Part shown: one piece after another, positions 8,178 to 9,906 of the stretch
How positions within the stretch are numbered: position 1 is the stretch's first letter
How the letters are laid out: every line of letters starts with the position of its first letter
From: Methanocorpusculum sp.
GTDB taxonomy: Archaea; Halobacteriota; Methanomicrobia; Methanomicrobiales; Methanocorpusculaceae
Assembly (NCBI GenBank): GCA_017555685.1
Contig: JAFZFW010000097.1
Coordinates: 1 to 9,906 of the forward strand
Length of the DNA stretch: 9,906 bases
Direction: 5' to 3'
Notes under the pieces: model-generated
What the model saw: only the letters and a program-made list of their open reading frames with translations
Database searches by the model: none
What the model was told of the DNA's origin: nothing
Made by a program: the position numbers and the translations under genes

Positions 8178-8180
8178 ATA
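8174..8180 (+). promoter_or_regulatory. candidate distal TATA box (P1) for the ferredoxin operon
   Basis: TTATATA is a close match to the archaeal box A consensus. Transcription would start near 8201-8205, giving a leader of about 115 bases before the ferredoxin ATG. Such a leader is long for this window, where other genes seem nearly leaderless, so it may be an alternative promoter. Confidence 0.4.
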
Positions 8181-8186
8181 CTGACT

Positions 8187-8215
8187 TGTGTCAAATTAAG
8201 GGTGTGTGTGTCAAA
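8187..8215. repeat. TGTGTCAAA direct repeat, 20-bp period
   Basis: TGTGTCAAA occurs at 8187-8195 and again at 8207-8215, exactly 20 bp apart, about two helical turns, so both copies face the same side of the DNA. The pair lies just downstream of P1 and upstream of P2. It may be a tandem regulator site. Confidence 0.45.
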
Positions 8216-8240
8216 CCCACTATTATTTTTCAGACGCGGG

Positions 8241-8269
8241 TCGACAACGTATTTATAGATTCGTCAACG
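8241..8269. repeat. TCGWCAACG direct repeat flanking P2, 20-bp period
   Basis: TCGACAACG at 8241-8249 and TCGTCAACG at 8261-8269 match at 8 of 9 bases. They are exactly 20 bp apart, with the proximal TATA box between them. The spacing equals that of the TGTGTCAAA pair upstream, and GTCAA/GACAA is common to all four boxes. A regulator bound here would sit directly next to TBP. Confidence 0.45.
8251..8258 (+). promoter_or_regulatory. candidate proximal TATA box (P2) for the ferredoxin operon
   Basis: ATTTATAG lies about 63 bp before the ferredoxin ATG. Transcription should start near 8280, within or just after the AATAATAG box, leaving a leader of about 37 bases with room for the GGTG ribosome site. 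I prefer this promoter to P1 on leader length. Confidence 0.5.
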
Positions 8270-8280
8270 AATAATAATAG

Positions 8281-8297
8281 TCGATCCTAGTTATCGA
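8281..8297. repeat. TCGAT/ATCGA inverted repeat in the leader
   Basis: Five-base arms at 8281-8285 and 8293-8297 with a 7-base centre lie at the expected start of the P2 transcript. They could form a small hairpin just before the ribosome binding site or belong to the operator cluster. The arms are short, so confidence is low. Confidence 0.25.
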
Positions 8298-8302
8298 AGG
8301 CT

Positions 8303-8306
8303 GGTG
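8303..8306 (+). promoter_or_regulatory. Shine-Dalgarno site of the ferredoxin gene
   Basis: GGTG lies ten bases before the ATG at 8317. It supports 8317 over the in-frame ATGs at 8329 and 8341, which would leave little sequence before the first cluster motif. Confidence 0.4.
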
Positions 8307-8316
8307 CATATAAGCA

Positions 8317-8595
8317 ATGGCATTTGCAATGCATATCAACATGGAGCGTTGTACAGGATGTAACAACTGTGTTGTTGCATGTCCGGTCAACGCACTGGAA
8401 CTCTGCACAGTAGATCCGGTCACCACTGACAAGATTTACTTAGTTCAGAACGGCAAGGCAATCTCCCTTGACTTCAACAAAGAACTGTGTGCAGGTTGCG
8501 GTGTCTGTGTCGAAGCATGCCCATACAGCGTAATAAGACTTGTAGCGTCCCTTGACTCTTTTGCCAAGTCAGAAGCAGTCGCTGAGGGGCACTAA
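8317..8595 (+). CDS. fwdG: 2[4Fe-4S] ferredoxin, FwdG-like
   Basis: A small cytosolic electron carrier of 92 residues with two complete CxxCxxCxxxCP motifs: Cys12, 15, 18, 22 and Cys58, 61, 64, 68. Each should ligate a [4Fe-4S] cluster, with the usual crossed arrangement in which the fourth Cys of one motif serves the other cluster. About 35 residues separate the motifs, longer than in clostridial ferredoxins. The gene lies 15 bp before an eight-cluster polyferredoxin. FwdG (two clusters) and FwdF (eight clusters) are the electron-delivery subunits of formylmethanofuran dehydrogenase, which reduces CO2 in the first step of methanogenesis, and this pair fits. The ferredoxin call is firm. The FwdG name rests on size and neighbour, since the catalytic fwd genes are not in the window. 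Confidence 0.85.
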   Translation: MAFAMHINMERCTGCNNCVVACPVNALELCTVDPVTTDKIYLVQNGKAISLDFNKELCAGCGVCVEACPYSVIRLVASLDSFAKSEAVAEGH

Positions 8596-8596
8596 A

Positions 8597-8603
8597 GGAG
8601 AGG
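8597..8603 (+). promoter_or_regulatory. Shine-Dalgarno site of the polyferredoxin gene
   Basis: GGAGAGG begins just after the ferredoxin stop, with seven bases to the ATG at 8611. It is among the best ribosome sites in the window and supports that start over the nearby in-frame ATG at 8617. Confidence 0.6.
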
Positions 8604-8610
8604 AATAGTT

Positions 8611-9774
8611 ATGGCAATGAGCACAATGTTTCCAAAATTCTCCACGAAGGTCGAAGGCGAAACTGTCATTATGGAGCAGCGTCTCCTGAAGAAAGTTTCC
8701 CACCTCGTGTTAAACGTATCCAAGTGTGCAGGTTGCGGTATCTGTGCAGACGCATGTCCGAAGGAAGCAATTACCCTCGGTATGGTCGGTGCAGCAATCC
8801 GTGGTGCAACTGACAAGGCACCGATTGTCGTAGACCCGGCAAAGTGTTCTTACTGTGGTGTATGTACAATCCTGTGTCCGTTTAACTCCCTTGCAGTGGA
8901 AGTAGACGGTGAACCAAGCCTCCCGATCAAGGAGCAGGAAGGTTTCCCGGAATACGACTATACCGCTGAAATCAACGATGAGAAGTGTGTCCGCTGTGAG
9001 ACCTGCAGCGCAGCATGTCCGCGTGATGCAATCGTCCGTGACGTCCCGGCATACGAGGGCGAAGGCGGAGAAGTTCCACGTCATGCAGCACTTGACGCTG
9101 AGACCAAACTCACCGTTGACAAAGAAAAATGTACCGCATGCGGAATCTGTACTTCCTTATGTCCGGCACTCACTCTTGAACGTGCACCGTTCATCTCTAC
9201 CAAGGTAGCAGTAGAGGGAGATGTCATCTGGAACAACGAACTCTGTGACGCATGTAATGTCTGTGCTGACGCATGTCCACAGAAAGCAATCACTGTCGAG
9301 CGTGTTTTAAAAGTTAACGCAAAGCTCGCAGGCTCTGTTTCCATCAAGAAGGAAGACTGTGTCACCTGTTCCTGGTGTTCTCAGGTCTGTCCGGAGGAAG
9401 CAGTTACCATCAAGAAGTTCTTCGAAGGAGATATCATCTTTGATTCTTCCAAGTGTCCGGGTGGATGTTCAACTTGTGTTGATGTCTGTCCGTGTAATGC
9501 AATCTACCTCCCGTCCCCGGTTCCGGCAACCCAGCTGAAACGCGACAGCATTGAGGACAATATCGCAGTAAACAAGGACCTCTGTATCCTTTGCGGTGCA
9601 TGTGTCAACGCATGTCCGTCTGAAGATGCAATCGTTCTCAAGAGAACCGGCATCAACGTTAAGGGTAAGGAGACCGACCTCTTCAAGAAGATCGCAGCAA
9701 AGATGCTTGTCCCAAGAACCAGCAAACTTGTTGAGAAGAAGTTTGGTCAGGTTGAGACCAAGAATCTGGAGTGA
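8611..9774 (+). CDS. fwdF: 8[4Fe-4S] polyferredoxin, FwdF-like
   Basis: A 387-residue iron-sulfur protein with eight cluster motifs, starting at Cys39, 79, 126, 174, 212, 250, 282 and 325. Seven have the normal CxxCxxCxxxCP form. The seventh (282, 286, 289, 293) has three residues between the first two cysteines, a C-P-G-G-C spacing, and an extra Cys295. Eight clusters is the number in FwdF of the Methanothermobacter formylmethanofuran dehydrogenase, where it wires electrons between active sites and partner complexes. MvhB-type polyferredoxins have about twelve. About 38 residues precede the first motif and about 50 basic residues follow the last; both could be docking segments. It lies 15 bp after the FwdG-like gene and 5 bp before a putative hdrC, so the three should be co-transcribed. 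A role in an Fwd-Hdr electron path is inferred. Confidence 0.88.
   Translation: MAMSTMFPKFSTKVEGETVIMEQRLLKKVSHLVLNVSKCAGCGICADACPKEAITLGMVGAAIRGATDKAPIVVDPAKCSYCGVCTILCPFNSLAVEVDGEPSLPIKEQEGFPEYDYTAEINDEKCVRCETCSAACPRDAIVRDVPAYEGEGGEVPRHAALDAETKLTVDKEKCTACGICTSLCPALTLERAPFISTKVAVEGDVIWNNELCDACNVCADACPQKAITVERVLKVNAKLAGSVSIKKEDCVTCSWCSQVCPEEAVTIKKFFEGDIIFDSSKCPGGCSTCVDVCPCNAIYLPSPVPATQLKRDSIEDNIAVNKDLCILCGACVNACPSEDAIVLKRTGINVKGKETDLFKKIAAKMLVPRTSKLVEKKFGQVETKNLE
9768..9774 (+). promoter_or_regulatory. Shine-Dalgarno site of the last gene
   Basis: GGAGTGA overlaps the polyferredoxin stop codon and lies five bases before the ATG at 9780. The strong match supports a real gene start and translational coupling. 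Confidence 0.6.
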
Positions 9775-9779
9775 ACATC

Positions 9780-9906
9780 ATGACAAGCGCAAAATCCTAC
9801 AAAGATGCTGCTCTTGCAGCCCGTCTGGCTGACCGTTACTACCGTCCTGCCGAAGACAGCGACCCGACGTTCACCAGTGAAGTCGAAAAGATCAGTGGAA
9901 CTGAGG
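9780..9906 (+). CDS. N-terminus of a putative heterodisulfide reductase subunit C (3'-partial)
   Basis: Forty-two codons are visible before the window ends. The reading frame begins five bases after the polyferredoxin stop with a good Shine-Dalgarno site, so it is a real gene of the same operon. The visible protein starts MTSAKSYKDAALAARLADRY and ends DPTFTSEVEKISGTE. That last segment resembles the stretch just before the first CxxCxxC motif in HdrC, for example the D-x-x-F-S-x-x-V pattern of Methanothermobacter HdrC as I recall it. HdrC carries two [4Fe-4S] clusters and hands electrons to HdrB, which reduces the CoM-S-S-CoB heterodisulfide. No cysteine is reached in the window, so the call rests on a short weak match plus context. 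Another iron-sulfur subunit is possible. Confidence 0.5.
   Translation, partial: MTSAKSYKDAALAARLADRYYRPAEDSDPTFTSEVEKISGTE

Larger units (their letters stand above)
8219..8281. repeat. 9-bp inverted repeat ACTATTATT/AATAATAGT around P2
   Basis: Perfect arms at 8219-8227 and 8273-8281 lie on either side of the proximal TATA box. The 8-bp core AATAATAG also appears at 8142-8149, and a one-base variant in inverted form (CTATTATA) at 8171-8178. Four related copies therefore span about 140 bp. Confidence 0.4.

Noticed and set aside
8124..8300. CRISPR array or insertion-sequence ends
   Set aside because: The repeats are only 5-9 bp, differ from one another, and have no transposase, target duplication or regular spacers.
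8308..8314. ATATAAG next to the ferredoxin start as a TATA box
   Set aside because: It is too close to the ATG at 8317; a start site 25 bp on would remove the first cluster cysteines or leave them at the very N-terminus.
7982..8316. A tRNA, riboswitch or other structured RNA gene in the long intergenic region
   Set aside because: I found no cloverleaf or known riboswitch core. The pairings are short and look like terminator and operator elements. A covariance-model search would be decisive.
8611..9774. MvhB-type polyferredoxin
   Set aside because: Only eight cluster motifs are present, not about twelve, and the two-cluster ferredoxin just upstream fits the FwdG-FwdF pair better.

Overview
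The window looks like chromosomal DNA from a methanogenic archaeon. Three things point to archaea: an archaeal-type leucyl-tRNA synthetase, a PIN-ATPase-KH protein of the COG1855/PINA kind, and TATA-box promoters with short leaders and oligo-T terminators. A two-cluster ferredoxin followed by an eight-cluster polyferredoxin matches FwdG and FwdF of formylmethanofuran dehydrogenase, which points to a methanogen. Overall style suggests Methanomicrobiales, possibly Methanocorpusculum; that placement is inference from memory of related proteins. All genes are on the + strand. No tRNA, rRNA, CRISPR array or mobile element was seen.

Layout: (1) 3-314, a small four-helix membrane protein, possibly cut at its 5' end, followed by an oligo-T stop. 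(2) 411-3041, a probable operon: patatin-like phospholipase, hisF, a class I SAM methyltransferase and hisI. The first three genes abut or overlap, hisI follows after 32 bp, and a T6 tract ends the unit. (3) 3136-7981, a PIN-ATPase-KH protein and leuS, 19 bp apart, with a TATA box before the first and hairpin/oligo-T signals after leuS. (4) 7982-8316, a 335-bp gene-free stretch. Its first part is terminator-like; the rest is dense in inverted and direct repeats around two candidate TATA boxes. (5) 8317 to the end, ferredoxin (fwdG-like), polyferredoxin (fwdF-like) and the first 42 codons of a third gene whose N-terminus resembles HdrC.

How the genes work together: hisF and hisI both serve histidine synthesis (HisI opens the PRAMP ring, HisF closes the imidazole ring). 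The phospholipase and methyltransferase have no obvious histidine role. The ferredoxin, polyferredoxin and putative HdrC would form an electron-transfer module carrying low-potential electrons between heterodisulfide reductase and formylmethanofuran dehydrogenase, coupling the last and first steps of methanogenesis. The most notable features are this gene linkage and the repeat-rich control region before it, where two different direct-repeat pairs each recur at exactly 20 bp and four AATAATAG-like boxes occur within about 140 bp.
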